64,000 nucleotides of DNA from Rhodobacter viridis (GTDB lineage Bacteria > Pseudomonadota > Alphaproteobacteria > Rhodobacterales > Rhodobacteraceae). The notes below the pieces were generated by a model. That model did no database searches. It saw only the letters and a program-made list of their open reading frames with translations, and was not told where the DNA came from. The position numbers were made by a program, and so were the translations under genes. This document shows, piece by piece, positions 27,286 to 34,420 of the stretch. Position 1 is the stretch's first letter; every line of letters starts with the position of its first letter. The stretch covers positions 1 to 64,000 of the forward strand of contig NZ_QJTK01000011.1 of NCBI RefSeq assembly GCF_003217355.1. The letters are read 5' to 3'.

Positions 27286-28479
27286 TCATGCGGCCTGCTC
27301 CCGCGGCGGTGCCCGTGATCGCGGCGTCTGTCCGCGCCGGAAGATCTCGATGATCCGCATCGGCGCGCCACAACAGGGGCATGGTTCGCGCAGGGTCAGG
27401 GGTGCGGGGTCAGTCGCCGTTTTCGGTGTCGAGGATGGTTGCGGCACTCCGAGCAGGGAGCGGATCTTCGCGATATTGGCCTTGCGACTGGCGCTTGCCA
27501 GCAGACCGTAGTGCCGGATGCGGTGGAACCCGTCGGGCAGAACATGGATCAGAAACCGGCGGATGAACTCGTCGATGGCGAGGCGCATCACCTTTTGCCG
27601 GTCGCCCTGCTTGATGCGATAGTCCTTCCAGCGGAAAGCGACGGTTCCGGCCTCGGCGCTGACGAGGCGGTGGTTCGAGATGGCGACGCGGTGGGTGTAA
27701 CGGCTGAGATAGGCCAGCACAGCCTCGGGGCCGCCGAAGGGGGGCTTGGCATAGACCACCCATTCGGATTTGCGGAACGGGGCCAACCAGGCGGCAAAGG
27801 CGGCGCTGTCCGCGAGCCTCGCCAGATCGCCGAAGAAGGCGAGTTCCCCGGCGCGATGCAAGGCGATCAGCCCTTCAAGGAACAGGCGCCGAAACAGCCG
27901 TGACAGCACCCGAACATGCAAGAAAAAGCCCGGCTTGCAGGCAATCCAGCGGGTTCCGTCAGGCGACAGGCCGCCGCCCGGAACGATCATGTGGATGTGG
28001 GGATGGTGGGTCAGCGCCGAGCCCCAGGTGTGCAGCACCGCCGTCATGCCGAGCCTTGCGCCGAGGCGTTTGGGGTCAGCCGCGATGGTCAGAACCGTTT
28101 CGGCCGAGGCGCGGAACAACAGGTCATAGACTGCCTTCTTGTTCCAATAGGCAATCTGCGCGATCTCGGCCGGCAGGGTGAAGACGACGTGGAAATATTC
28201 GACCGGCAGCAGATCCTCGGCGCGCGCCGCCATCCAGTCCCGCGCCGCCGGCCCCTGGCATTTGGGGCAATGCCGGTTCTTGCAGGAGTTATAGGCGATG
28301 TGCTGGTGGCCGCAGTTGGCGCAACCGGCCACATGCCCGCCGAGCGCCTCGGTCCGGCAGGCTTCGATCGCCGACATCACCTTCAGCTGGGTCAGGCTGA
28401 CATGCCCCGCATTGGCCCGTCGCCACGCCGGGCCATGGGTGCGGAAGATGTCAGCCAGTTCCAGCGACGGGCGGGGCAT
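27286..28479 (-). CDS. IS91-family transposase
   Basis: A 397-residue protein with an N-terminal zinc-binding segment (CANCGHQHIAYNSCKNRHCPKCQ), the HUH-type metal motif LTHHPHIHMIVPGGG and the catalytic Tyr region VLAYLSRYTHRVAISNHR, all hallmarks of IS91/IS801 rolling-circle transposases. A C-terminal CPCCGAPM adds a second small zinc site. The frame is uninterrupted, so this protein may still be active even though its companion recombinase is broken. Confidence 0.9.
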   Translation of the reverse strand: MPRPSLELADIFRTHGPAWRRANAGHVSLTQLKVMSAIEACRTEALGGHVAGCANCGHQHIAYNSCKNRHCPKCQGPAARDWMAARAEDLLPVEYFHVVFTLPAEIAQIAYWNKKAVYDLLFRASAETVLTIAADPKRLGARLGMTAVLHTWGSALTHHPHIHMIVPGGGLSPDGTRWIACKPGFFLHVRVLSRLFRRLFLEGLIALHRAGELAFFGDLARLADSAAFAAWLAPFRKSEWVVYAKPPFGGPEAVLAYLSRYTHRVAISNHRLVSAEAGTVAFRWKDYRIKQGDRQKVMRLAIDEFIRRFLIHVLPDGFHRIRHYGLLASASRKANIAKIRSLLGVPQPSSTPKTATDPAPLTLREPCPCCGAPMRIIEIFRRGQTPRSRAPPREQAA

Positions 28480-28491
28480 AGAGCCCCTGCA

Positions 28492-29419
28492 TCAGTCCGG
28501 GCCGTCGGATCGCAGCACCCTGTCCTGCACAAGCTTCATCTGTTCGAAGGGGCTGACGGTGCTCTGGATCGTCTTGGTGGCGACATGCGCATACCGCGCC
28601 GTGGTGCTGAGCTTGGCGTGCCCCAGCAGCACCTGGATCACCCGCACATCGGTATTGGCCTCGAGCAGATGCGTGGCGAAGCTGTGGCGCAGGGTGTGCA
28701 GGGTCGCGGGCTTCGTGATCCCCGCATTCGCCATGGTCCTCGGACCAGTGGCGGACCATGGCTCATTCCTTGGCCGCCATGAAAGCGCGGTTCCACTGCC
28801 TGGACGACAGCGGCGAGATCTTCGGCTTGCCCGGAAACAGCCAGCCTTCGGGCCGGGACTCGCGCCAATATTGCCGCAGCACCTCCAGCAGGCTGGGCGA
28901 CAACATGGCCTGCCGGTCCTTGCTCCCTTTGCCTTGCTCGACATGGATCAGCATGCGCTGGCTGTCGATATCGCGGACCTTGAGGTTGCAGACCTCCGAT
29001 GCCCGCAGCCCGGCCCCGTAGCTGATGCCAAGGGCCGCCCGATACTTCAATCCGGGCCCGGGCACAGAGGCCAAAAGCTTTGCGACCTCTTCCACGCTCA
29101 GCACCACCGGCAACTTCCGCGGCTGGCGATGGAACTGCATGTATCGCTTCATCTCTTCGCGTCCGCAGGTGACGCCGAAAAAGAACCGCAACGAGATGAT
29201 CCGGACGTTGAACGTGGTGGCCGAGACCCCGTCCTTCGTCATTTGAAGCTGGTAGGACCGCAGGTCATCCGGCGTCGCGGTATCAGGCGATCGCCCCAGG
29301 AACGACGCGAAATGCTTCACGCAGCGGATGTGACCCTGTTGGGTCTTCTCGCACAACCCGCGGATCTTCATGTCCTCGATCATCCGTTGGCGCAGCGGGG
29401 TGGTCTTCTCCTCCTTCAT
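28492..29419 (-). pseudogene. tyrosine recombinase of the IS91 element, interrupted by a short palindromic insertion
   Basis: From ATG at 29419 a SAM-like N-terminal domain (GLCEKTQQGHIRCVKHFASFLG) and the start of the catalytic domain with its Arg (GLRASEVCNLKVRDID) run in one frame to a TGA at 28763-28765, after FMAAKE. The rest of the catalytic domain, [14 protein letters not shown] with the His-x-x-Arg, the second His in LLGHAKL and the Tyr in ARYAHVATK, continues in another frame to 28492. About 30 bases near 28738-28770, forming an inverted repeat GCCATGGTCC/GGACCATGGC, sit at the break and destroy the gene. Confidence 0.8.
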
Positions 29420-29540
29420 CGAAACCTCCTGTCTGACGAGTGGGAAGACCCAAATCGTCAGCCCAGAAAGGCCTCACACAAAGCGCAACGCTGAATTGGG
29501 AGCCGAGCGCCAACCACAGGCGCCAATGCCGCGGAGCGGC

Positions 29541-29798
29541 TTAGTCCACGAACTGCGGAGACTTTCCCTGCGGCCGCCCCCGACGCGGCAGCTCAGGCAA
29601 TTCGGCGCCCGCCCATTTCGCGACCAGGGACTCATTGGCGCCGATCTCCTTGGCGACGGTGACGATCTTGGTGCCGGCCTCGATCTTCTTCACCGCCATG
29701 GCCTTGAGTTCATCGGGCCAGATCCGACGCCCGTTGTCGGCGGTGATCACCGGGCACCCCCAGACCACCACATCGCCGCCCTCACCCTCGTCCAACAT
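29541..29798 (-). pseudogene. IS66-family TnpA relic, copy 2, 3'-truncated
   Basis: The product (MLDEGEGGDVVVWG, RIWPDELKAMAVKKIEAG, VAKEIGANESLVAKW) is nearly the same as the relic at 718-1154, with a few substitutions and no frameshift in the shared part. It ends after PQFVD where the IS91 element begins. Similarity between the two copies continues upstream of the start to about 29874 (1225 in copy 1), which marks the shared left end of the IS66 element. Confidence 0.75.
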
Positions 29799-30017
29799 CT
29801 CGACCGCCGTCGAACAGAGAGAGGGAGATCATCGCAAACCCTTATTTCATTGGAACATGGGGTATAGGCACCGCCTACAAAATATCTGCAACTTTAGCTT
29901 GTCGGCGGATTGCCGCAATCGCGCCACTTTTCGGCGCGAGCTTCTGGTCATCACGGATCGGGGGCATCGCCGCTGCCCGAGGCCGCGCAGAATGGTCATC
30001 GGCAACAGGAGTCCGAC

Positions 30018-30266
30018 ATGTCCGCAGTTGAACTGAATGCCCCGGAAGAATCCTCCGACGTGGGCTTCCACCACGAACCGCTTGCGCTGCTGTTGGTGGT
30101 GCTGTTCGGCCCGGTCGGGCTGCTTTACACCTCGGTCCGGGGTGGGGTCGCGCTGATCCTTGTCGCGCTCGTCGGCTCGCTTTTCACCATGGGCTTTGCG
30201 CCGCTCGCGGTCTGGCCGGTCTGCATCGCCTGGGTGCTGGTCGCCGGGATGATGCGCCGCTACTGA
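30018..30266 (+). CDS. small membrane protein of unknown function
   Basis: An 82-residue protein with a short acidic N-terminus and two to three hydrophobic segments (PLALLLVVLFGPVGLLY, GVALILVALVGSLFTMGF, LAVWPVCIAWVLVAGMM) and a basic RRY end. ATG at 30018 follows CAGGAGTCCGAC, a good ribosome site. No family was recognised. It lies between the IS66 relic and the convergent rlmJ, so its promoter must lie within about 140 bases of the relic. Confidence 0.6.
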   Translation: MSAVELNAPEESSDVGFHHEPLALLLVVLFGPVGLLYTSVRGGVALILVALVGSLFTMGFAPLAVWPVCIAWVLVAGMMRRY

Positions 30267-30324
30267 GCCGCCTTCAGATCTCGCCCCCCGATCGCCTCGG
30301 CGCAAGCCGGGGCGAAATCATCTG

Positions 30325-31122
30325 TCAGAGCCTCGCAAACCGGCGTTCGATCTGCGCGGCTTCCTCGGCCAGACCCCAGGGCGGGTTGAGCACGAACATG
30401 CCCGAGCCGATCATGCCATGCCCCTCCCGGGCGGGGGGGAATTTCACCTCCGAGAGCAGCGCCTCGGGATGGGCGGCGACAAGCCCGCGCGCCATTGACC
30501 GCTGCGCCGCCGCCACCGGCACCTGCGCCGCAAGGATCGGATACCAGAGCGCGATCACGCCCACGTTCCACTTGCGCGACACCTGCGCCAGAACCGTTGG
30601 CACGGTGTCGTAATCCGACTTCACCTCCCAGGACGGGTCGATCAGCAACACCCCGCGCCGCGGCGTGGGCGGGCACATCGCCAGCGCCATCTGCAGCCCG
30701 TCCTTCTGATGGAAAATCCCGCCATGGGGCACCATCGCCGCCTTCAGCGCGGCGAATTCCTGCGGGTGCAGCTCGCACAGCTGGAGCGAATCCACCGGCC
30801 GCAAGAGCGTTGCCGCCAGCATCGGCGAACCCGGATAGGCGGCGCGCCCATGCGCCTTGCGCACCGCGGAAAGCGCCCGGCTGTAGGGGTGATCGGGGGC
30901 AAACCAGCGCTCGGCCTCGGCCCGGGTGATCCCCGCCGCCGCCTCGCCCGTTTTCGCCGCCTCGGCGCCATCGAGCGCATAAAGCCCGCGCCCGGAATGC
31001 GTCTCCATATACGAGAGCGGCTTGTCCTTGCGCGTCATGTAGTCGAGCAGCACCGCCATCAGCGCATGCTTGTGCACATCGGCCAGATTTCCGGCGTGAT
31101 AGGCATGTTGATAAGACAGCAT
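30325..31122 (-). CDS. rlmJ: 23S rRNA (adenine-2030-N6)-methyltransferase RlmJ
   Basis: A 265-residue methyltransferase. The N-terminus MLSYQHAYHAGNLADVHKHA is characteristic of RlmJ. THSGRGLYAL forms the SAM site and LLIDPSWEVKSDYD the catalytic motif, here DPSWE where E. coli has DPPYE. It ends VLNPPWGL-EEAAQ. ATG at 31122 follows AAGGGAGG. It methylates A2030 of 23S rRNA. The gene stands alone. Confidence 0.9.
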   Translation of the reverse strand: MLSYQHAYHAGNLADVHKHALMAVLLDYMTRKDKPLSYMETHSGRGLYALDGAEAAKTGEAAAGITRAEAERWFAPDHPYSRALSAVRKAHGRAAYPGSPMLAATLLRPVDSLQLCELHPQEFAALKAAMVPHGGIFHQKDGLQMALAMCPPTPRRGVLLIDPSWEVKSDYDTVPTVLAQVSRKWNVGVIALWYPILAAQVPVAAAQRSMARGLVAAHPEALLSEVKFPPAREGHGMIGSGMFVLNPPWGLAEEAAQIERRFARL

Positions 31123-31179
31123 CGAAGCCTCCCTTTCGCGCCTTCCTGACCTGACCGGGGCCAAGCTGCAAGGGGCTGC

Positions 31180-31206
31180 TTCTTCTTGGGACAAATACGC
31201 CGGGGG
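31180..31206 (-). repeat. dispersed intergenic repeat, copy 1
   Basis: Read on the minus strand it gives CCCCGGCGTATTTGTCCCAAG, a variant of a motif (C-rich run, GTATTT, a G/C-rich core, CAAGA) that recurs on the plus strand at 33248-33276 and 37640-37680. All three copies follow a gene end or start and lie outside coding sequence. Confidence 0.5.
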
Positions 31207-31265
31207 GAGCGCGTCAGCGCCGGGGGGCAGGGCCCCCCGCCTTCGGGTCGGCTCAGGCACGCCCG

Positions 31266-31347
31266 AAAAAGAAAACGGCGGCGCTCAGGGAGGAGGAGAG
31301 AGCGCCGCCGCATAAACCTCGGCCCAGGGAGGAGGAGAGGGCCTCGG
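31266..31347 (-). ncRNA. CcsR4-like RNA with terminator (hairpins at 31317-31347 and 31276-31310)
   Basis: The 5' hairpin has GGCCC/GGGCC plus an outer two pairs across an internal mismatch. The last hairpin has a perfect 11-bp stem (CGGCGGCGCTC/GAGCGCCGCCG). It is followed on the transcript by UUUUCUUUUU, so it also terminates the DUF1127-sRNA transcript. Confidence 0.75.
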
Positions 31348-31354
31348 ATTTTCC

Positions 31355-31416
31355 GGTGCCACCCGGGAGGAGGATGGGCAGCACCACACCGCCGCCCAGG
31401 GAGGAGGAGAGGGCGG
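31355..31416 (-). ncRNA. CcsR3-like RNA (hairpins at 31392-31416 and 31355-31385)
   Basis: The 5' hairpin has a 6-bp stem (CCGCCC/GGGCGG). The second pairs GGTGC with GCACC and CCC with GGG around a two-base internal mismatch and carries a shorter 11-base loop, the most divergent in the array, still with CCUCCUCCC. Confidence 0.65.
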
Positions 31417-31436
31417 TCGGGATCTGGTCGAAGGAA

Positions 31437-31505
31437 CGGCGGCCTCTGGGAGGAGGACGAGGCCGCCGCCTTCTATCGAAGCCCCAGGGAGGAGGAGAGG
31501 GGCTT
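31437..31505 (-). ncRNA. CcsR2-like RNA (hairpins at 31479-31505 and 31437-31468)
   Basis: The 5' hairpin has a 7-bp stem (AAGCCCC/GGGGCTT). The second has a perfect 10-bp stem (CGGCGGCCTC/GAGGCCGCCG) with a 12-base loop variant. A linker of about 35 bases separates this unit from the preceding one. Confidence 0.7.
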
Positions 31506-31540
31506 GATCCTTGGTCCGGCAGATGGGGCCGGTATGGGGT

Positions 31541-31614
31541 GGCGGCATCCTCAGGGAGGAGGAGAGAGGATGCCGCCGATCTCCGAGACCCAGGGAGGAG
31601 GAGAGGGTCTCCGG
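31541..31614 (-). ncRNA. CcsR1-like RNA (hairpins at 31585-31611 and 31541-31577)
   Basis: First unit after the DUF1127 stop. The 5' hairpin has a 7-bp stem (GAGACCC/GGGTCTC in plus-strand sense). The second has a perfect 12-bp stem (GGCGGCATCCTC/GAGGATGCCGCC), the strongest in the array. Both expose the same 13-base pyrimidine loop. Unit borders are inferred from pairing two hairpins per RNA. Confidence 0.75.
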
Positions 31615-31624
31615 AAGTCTATTC

Positions 31625-31828
31625 TTATTTGCCGTAGGCCGCTTCCAGCGCGATGCGGGTCAGCATCGAGCGGTGCATGCCAAGGTCGCTCAGTTCACGG
31701 TTCGACAGCGAGCGCAGTTCGGCCAGCGTCTGGCGATAGACCTTGCGGCGGGCCAGCGCCTCGCGGATCGAGGCCACAAGATTGGAAAAACCGCTATCGG
31801 TCGTCCGGATGTCGCTGACCAGAGCCAT
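31625..31828 (-). CDS. DUF1127 small protein, host gene of the CcsR-like RNAs (CcaF1-like)
   Basis: A 67-residue basic protein. The DUF1127 core is RQTLAELRSLSNRELSDLGMHRSMLTRIALEAAYGK. In Rhodobacter sphaeroides the DUF1127 protein encoded directly upstream of CcsR1-4 is an RNA-binding protein (CcaF1) that affects processing and stability of the RNAs and other transcripts. The array starts 11 bases after the stop, so one transcript makes both. Upstream, TTGTGC and CATGTT 17 bases apart (near 31918-31946, minus strand) could be a promoter, but this is weak. Confidence 0.85.
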   Translation of the reverse strand: MALVSDIRTTDSGFSNLVASIREALARRKVYRQTLAELRSLSNRELSDLGMHRSMLTRIALEAAYGK

Positions 31829-32131
31829 CGGTCGTCTACTTTCTGTCGTGTCGTCTCGGGGTTTAGCTTGGGACCGTCTGGCTGTCGCCGTGGTGCACCG
31901 TCGCTGTTGGGGCTAACATGGCCTGAATGCTGCGGCTGCACAATGGTCGCCGCGGGCAATGCGGCCTTGCAGAAAATGCATAACGGATTCTGACCTGACT
32001 CCGCCTCGAAACTGGAACAGTTCTACGTTCTGGCGCGCAAAATTCGTGCAAATCTTGTGTGAGCGGGGGGCTCCCCCTTGAAGCCCGCGGCAAATGCGCC
32101 ACAGTCCCCGCCAAATCGACAGGAGAGACCC
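31829..32131. other. divergent promoter region between DUF1127 and mrp
   Basis: About 300 bases between two divergent starts. It should contain the stress-type promoter of the DUF1127-sRNA transcript and the mrp promoter. No palindromic operator was recognised. The mrp ribosome site ACAGGAGAGACC is at its right edge. Confidence 0.5.
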
Positions 32132-33196
32132 ATGACGCTTACGAAGGAATCGGTGCTGGAGGCGCTGCGCAAGACGGCTCTGCCGGGGGGCGGGGATGCG
32201 ATCGGGCGCAATCTGGTGCATGCGCTGGCGGTCGAGTCGGGGGTGGTGCGCTTTGTTCTGGAAGGCGCGCCCGAGGCGGAGCTTCTGGCGATGCGGCCGG
32301 TGCTGGAAGGGGCGGTGCGAGCGCTGGACGGGGTGAAAAGCCTCTCGGTGGTGATTCCGGCCGGGCCGTCGAAGGCGCCGGGCGGCGGGGTGAAGATCGG
32401 TGGTCATGCGAAACCGCAAGACGGGCCGCTGCCGGTGCCGGGCGTCGCGCATGTGATTGCGGTGGGCTCGGGCAAGGGGGGCGTGGGCAAATCCACCGTC
32501 GCCTCGAACCTCGCCGTGGCGCTGGCGCGGGCGGGCAAGCGGGTGGGGCTGCTCGATGCCGATCTTTACGGGCCGAGCCAGCCGCGGATGATGGGCGCCA
32601 CCGAAAAGCCCGCCTCGCCCGACGGGCAGACGATCCTGCCCGTGCGCGCGCATGGGGTGGTGCTGATGTCGCTCGGCCTGATGCTGCGCGAGGACGAGGC
32701 GGTGATCTGGCGCGGCCCGATGCTGATGGGGGCGCTGCAGCAGATGCTGGGTCAGGTGAAATGGGACCACTTCGGCCCGCTCGACGTGCTGGTGATCGAC
32801 CTGCCGCCCGGCACCGGGGATATTCAGCTGAGCCTGTGCCAGAAGACGGTGCTCGATGGTGCGGTGATCGTGTCGACGCCGCAGGACATTGCGCTTCTGG
32901 ATGCGAAGAAGGCGCTCGACATGTTTGCCAAGCTGAAGATGCCGGTGCTGGGTCTGATCGAGAACATGTCGACCTATGTCTGTCCGAATTGCGGGCATGA
33001 GGCGCATCTCTTCGGTCATGGCGGGGTCGAGACCGAGGCCGCGCGGCTCGGTCTGCCGTTCCTCGGCGCGCTGCCGCTGGCGCTCGAGGTGCGCGAGGCC
33101 GGGGATGCAGGGCGTCCCGTGGCGCTGGGCGAGGGTGCGGCGGCCGAGGCCTATGCCGGGATTGCGCGCAAGTTGATCGAGGCGGGCGTGGCCTGA
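32132..33196 (+). CDS. mrp: Mrp/ApbC-type Fe-S cluster carrier ATPase
   Basis: A 354-residue protein with an N-terminal DUF59/MIP18-like domain (residues 1-75), a Pro/Gly linker, and a ParA/MinD-type ATPase domain with the deviant Walker A GSGKGGVGKST. LLDADLYGPSQPRMMG and LPPGTGDIQLSL are typical. The CxxC pair in YVCPNCGHEAHLFG bridges a [4Fe-4S] cluster in the dimer. It carries Fe-S clusters to target proteins. ATG at 32132 follows AGGAGAG. A terminator follows about 80 bases after the stop. Confidence 0.92.
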   Translation: MTLTKESVLEALRKTALPGGGDAIGRNLVHALAVESGVVRFVLEGAPEAELLAMRPVLEGAVRALDGVKSLSVVIPAGPSKAPGGGVKIGGHAKPQDGPLPVPGVAHVIAVGSGKGGVGKSTVASNLAVALARAGKRVGLLDADLYGPSQPRMMGATEKPASPDGQTILPVRAHGVVLMSLGLMLREDEAVIWRGPMLMGALQQMLGQVKWDHFGPLDVLVIDLPPGTGDIQLSLCQKTVLDGAVIVSTPQDIALLDAKKALDMFAKLKMPVLGLIENMSTYVCPNCGHEAHLFGHGGVETEAARLGLPFLGALPLALEVREAGDAGRPVALGEGAAAEAYAGIARKLIEAGVA

Positions 33197-33247
33197 TTTC
33201 GCCTCGGGCGGGGCCGAGGCGACCCGGGCGGGGGCGCTGCCCCCGCA

Positions 33248-33276
33248 CCCCCGAGGTATTTAGGGCAAGATGAAGG
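33248..33276 (+). repeat. dispersed intergenic repeat, copy 2
   Basis: CCCCCGAGGTATTTAGGGCA continues with AGATGAAGG. The same motif occurs after ftsI (37640-37680) and in inverted orientation near rlmJ. It directly precedes the mrp terminator, as the third copy precedes the ftsI terminator. Confidence 0.55.
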
Positions 33277-33308
33277 AGGGGCAGTCTGGGGCTGCCCCTT
33301 TGCTTTGC
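33277..33308 (+). terminator. Rho-independent terminator of mrp
   Basis: AGGGGCAG (33277-33284) pairs perfectly with CTGCCCCT (33292-33299) around a 7-base loop and is followed by TTTGCTTT. Confidence 0.8.
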
Positions 33309-33527
33309 GTAGGCCTGTGTCCCACCGCCGTGTGCGGGGTGGGAATTCATGGGCGGAAAGGGGCGGATCGGCTCCGCGGCGCGAATCACTCGTCCGTGTT
33401 CAGGCGTGATCGGGGCGATTTTTCGGGCCCTGGCGCCGGGATCGGCGAAGATGAGACGTCTTGCCGGGAATTTGCCCCACTGCGCGGGAAAGCGGACCTG
33501 TGTGGGCGCCTCATCTACATTTTGTGG

Positions 33528-33541
33528 TTGATCTGGATCAA
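33528..33541. promoter_or_regulatory. FNR/FnrL box upstream of the mraZ leader
   Basis: TTGATCTGGATCAA is a perfect match to the FNR-type consensus TTGAT-N4-ATCAA. A promoter placed about 40 bases downstream would start a transcript near 33575-33580, ahead of the long mraZ leader. It suggests oxygen-dependent control of the leader RNA or the cell-division cluster. Confidence 0.7.
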
Positions 33542-33572
33542 TTCCCCCAAGGCTTCGCTTTTGTCGCAAAAG

Positions 33573-33581
33573 TTATCCACA
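33573..33581 (+). promoter_or_regulatory. isolated DnaA-box sequence
   Basis: TTATCCACA equals the strongest E. coli DnaA box. It is a single copy, 32 bases downstream of the FNR box and near the expected transcript start of the mraZ leader. It may link the cell-division cluster to DnaA; chance occurrence is possible. No cluster of boxes suggests an origin here. Confidence 0.4.
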
Positions 33582-33884
33582 AGCTCTTGAGTTTGCACCT
33601 GTTTCTTAACAGCATGCAGGGCGAGAATTCGATCACTTCCCAAAATTTCCCTTGAAATCCCATACAGGACCATGGCATCACTGTCTCACGGAAGACGGGC
33701 AAGAGGCATCAAGACCTCAACGGCGCAAAGACCGAGAGTTTCATACAGGCACCCGCTTCACGAAAGAGAGATCCGGCGCGCGAGCGAGCAGACATCCCCC
33801 AGGTGGCGCGCGCAGACCGGACAGCCCAGAGATGGGACGAGGGCGGCGGATCGAGCGGTGGCAGCAGCTCGGTCCGCCGTTTTC
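33580..33884 (+). ncRNA. mraZ leader RNA, probable UpsM-like small RNA
   Basis: The 340 bases between the FNR box and mraZ contain no convincing gene but end in a strong terminator. The stem GGCGGATCGAGC (33845-33856) pairs with GCTCGGTCCGCC (33867-33878) over 12 positions with one wobble and is followed by GTTTTCC. In Rhodobacter sphaeroides the dcw leader is largely terminated before mraZ and yields the small RNA UpsM; position and terminator match that case. The 5' end is estimated from the FNR box, not observed. Confidence 0.6.
33845..33884 (+). terminator. terminator/attenuator just upstream of mraZ
   Basis: A 12-bp stem with a single G-U type mismatch and a 10-base loop is followed by GTTTTCC. 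It lies 40 bases before mraZ, so it must be read through for expression of the division genes. This is the sequence basis for the UpsM-like call. Confidence 0.75.
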
Positions 33885-33924
33885 CATAAAAACCACCGCG
33901 GGGGAGGGCACAGGAGTTGCCGCC

Positions 33925-34419
33925 TTGGCGGGAATGTTCATCGGCGAATACACCTTCAAGGTGGACAGCAAGGGTCGCGTGTCGATCCCCGCGCTGTTTC
34001 GTCGTGAACTCGAAGAGGGCGACCCCGAGGCCGCCGTCACCAAGCGCCCCCGTCTGGTCATCGTTTACGGCGCCGACACGCAGAAGATGCTGCAGGTGCA
34101 TTCCTTTGCGGGCTTCCAGAAGCTGGCCGCCGCGATCAACGCGCGCCCCTACACCGACCCCGGCCGGTCCGTCCTGCAGCGCCTCGTGCTGAACAAGGCG
34201 CATCCGACCGAGATCGATCCCGATGGCCGTCTGGTCCTGCCCGCCAACCTGCGGGAGCGCTTCCAGTTGACCGGCGACGCCTATTTCGCCGGCATGGGCG
34301 AGACCTTCGAGATCTGGAACCCCGAGACCTTCGCCGCCGTCGATCAGGCGCGGCTGGAAAAACTGATGGCCGAGATGGGCGACGACTTCGACCCGCTCAG
34401 CCTGCTCAATGGGGGCTGA
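33925..34419 (+). CDS. mraZ: MraZ, transcriptional regulator of the division and cell-wall cluster
   Basis: A SpoVT/AbrB-fold protein with two MraZ repeats ([22 protein letters not shown] near the start, [20 protein letters not shown] in the second half). It is slightly longer than E. coli MraZ. TTG at 33925 is favoured because CAGGAG lies eight bases upstream. ATG at 33934 is the alternative but has no properly spaced ribosome site. It binds its own promoter in other bacteria. The rsmH start follows its stop by one base. Confidence 0.88.
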   Translation: MAGMFIGEYTFKVDSKGRVSIPALFRRELEEGDPEAAVTKRPRLVIVYGADTQKMLQVHSFAGFQKLAAAINARPYTDPGRSVLQRLVLNKAHPTEIDPDGRLVLPANLRERFQLTGDAYFAGMGETFEIWNPETFAAVDQARLEKLMAEMGDDFDPLSLLNGG

Positions 34420-34420
34420 G

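Larger units (their letters stand above)
27286..29540 (-). mobile_element. IS91-family element with linked tyrosine recombinase
   Basis: Two genes on the minus strand, a tyrosine recombinase (now broken) followed after 12 bases by an IS91-type transposase, form the two-gene version of IS91 elements. The right edge meets the truncated IS66 relic near 29541, where the relic's reading frame stops abruptly after PQFVD. IS91 elements move by rolling-circle transposition and leave no inverted repeats, so the ends are placed only approximately. Confidence 0.65.
31266..31614 (-). ncRNA. CcsR-like (cuckoo-type) small-RNA array, eight stem-loops with CCUCCUCCC loops
   Basis: Eight consecutive perfect or near-perfect stems differ in sequence but share one loop. 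On the minus strand the loop reads UCUCCUCCUCCCU (six copies of 13 nt) or close variants. Stems are 5 to 12 bp, each with its own compensating arms. The array begins 11 bases after the stop of a DUF1127 gene and ends in a hairpin followed by TTTTCTTTTT. This equals the layout of CcsR1-4 behind the DUF1127 gene of Rhodobacter sphaeroides, where four small RNAs each contain two hairpins with an anti-Shine-Dalgarno motif and are made by processing of the message. Confidence 0.9.

Noticed and set aside
31276-31614. The regularly spaced GGGAGGAGGAGA motif looked like a short CRISPR array.
   Set aside because: The repeat unit is only 12-13 bases, spacers vary strongly, and the flanks of each repeat pair with each other. 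This is an array of stem-loops in the CcsR style, next to a DUF1127 gene and without cas genes.
33528-33600. The DnaA box and AT-richer stretch suggested a replication origin.
   Set aside because: There is only one box, no cluster of AT-rich repeats, and no dnaA, dnaN or repABC gene nearby.
33310-33660. Short plus-strand open frames between the mrp terminator and mraZ.
   Set aside because: None has a ribosome site or recognisable sequence. The stretch reads better as the promoter and leader RNA of the division cluster.
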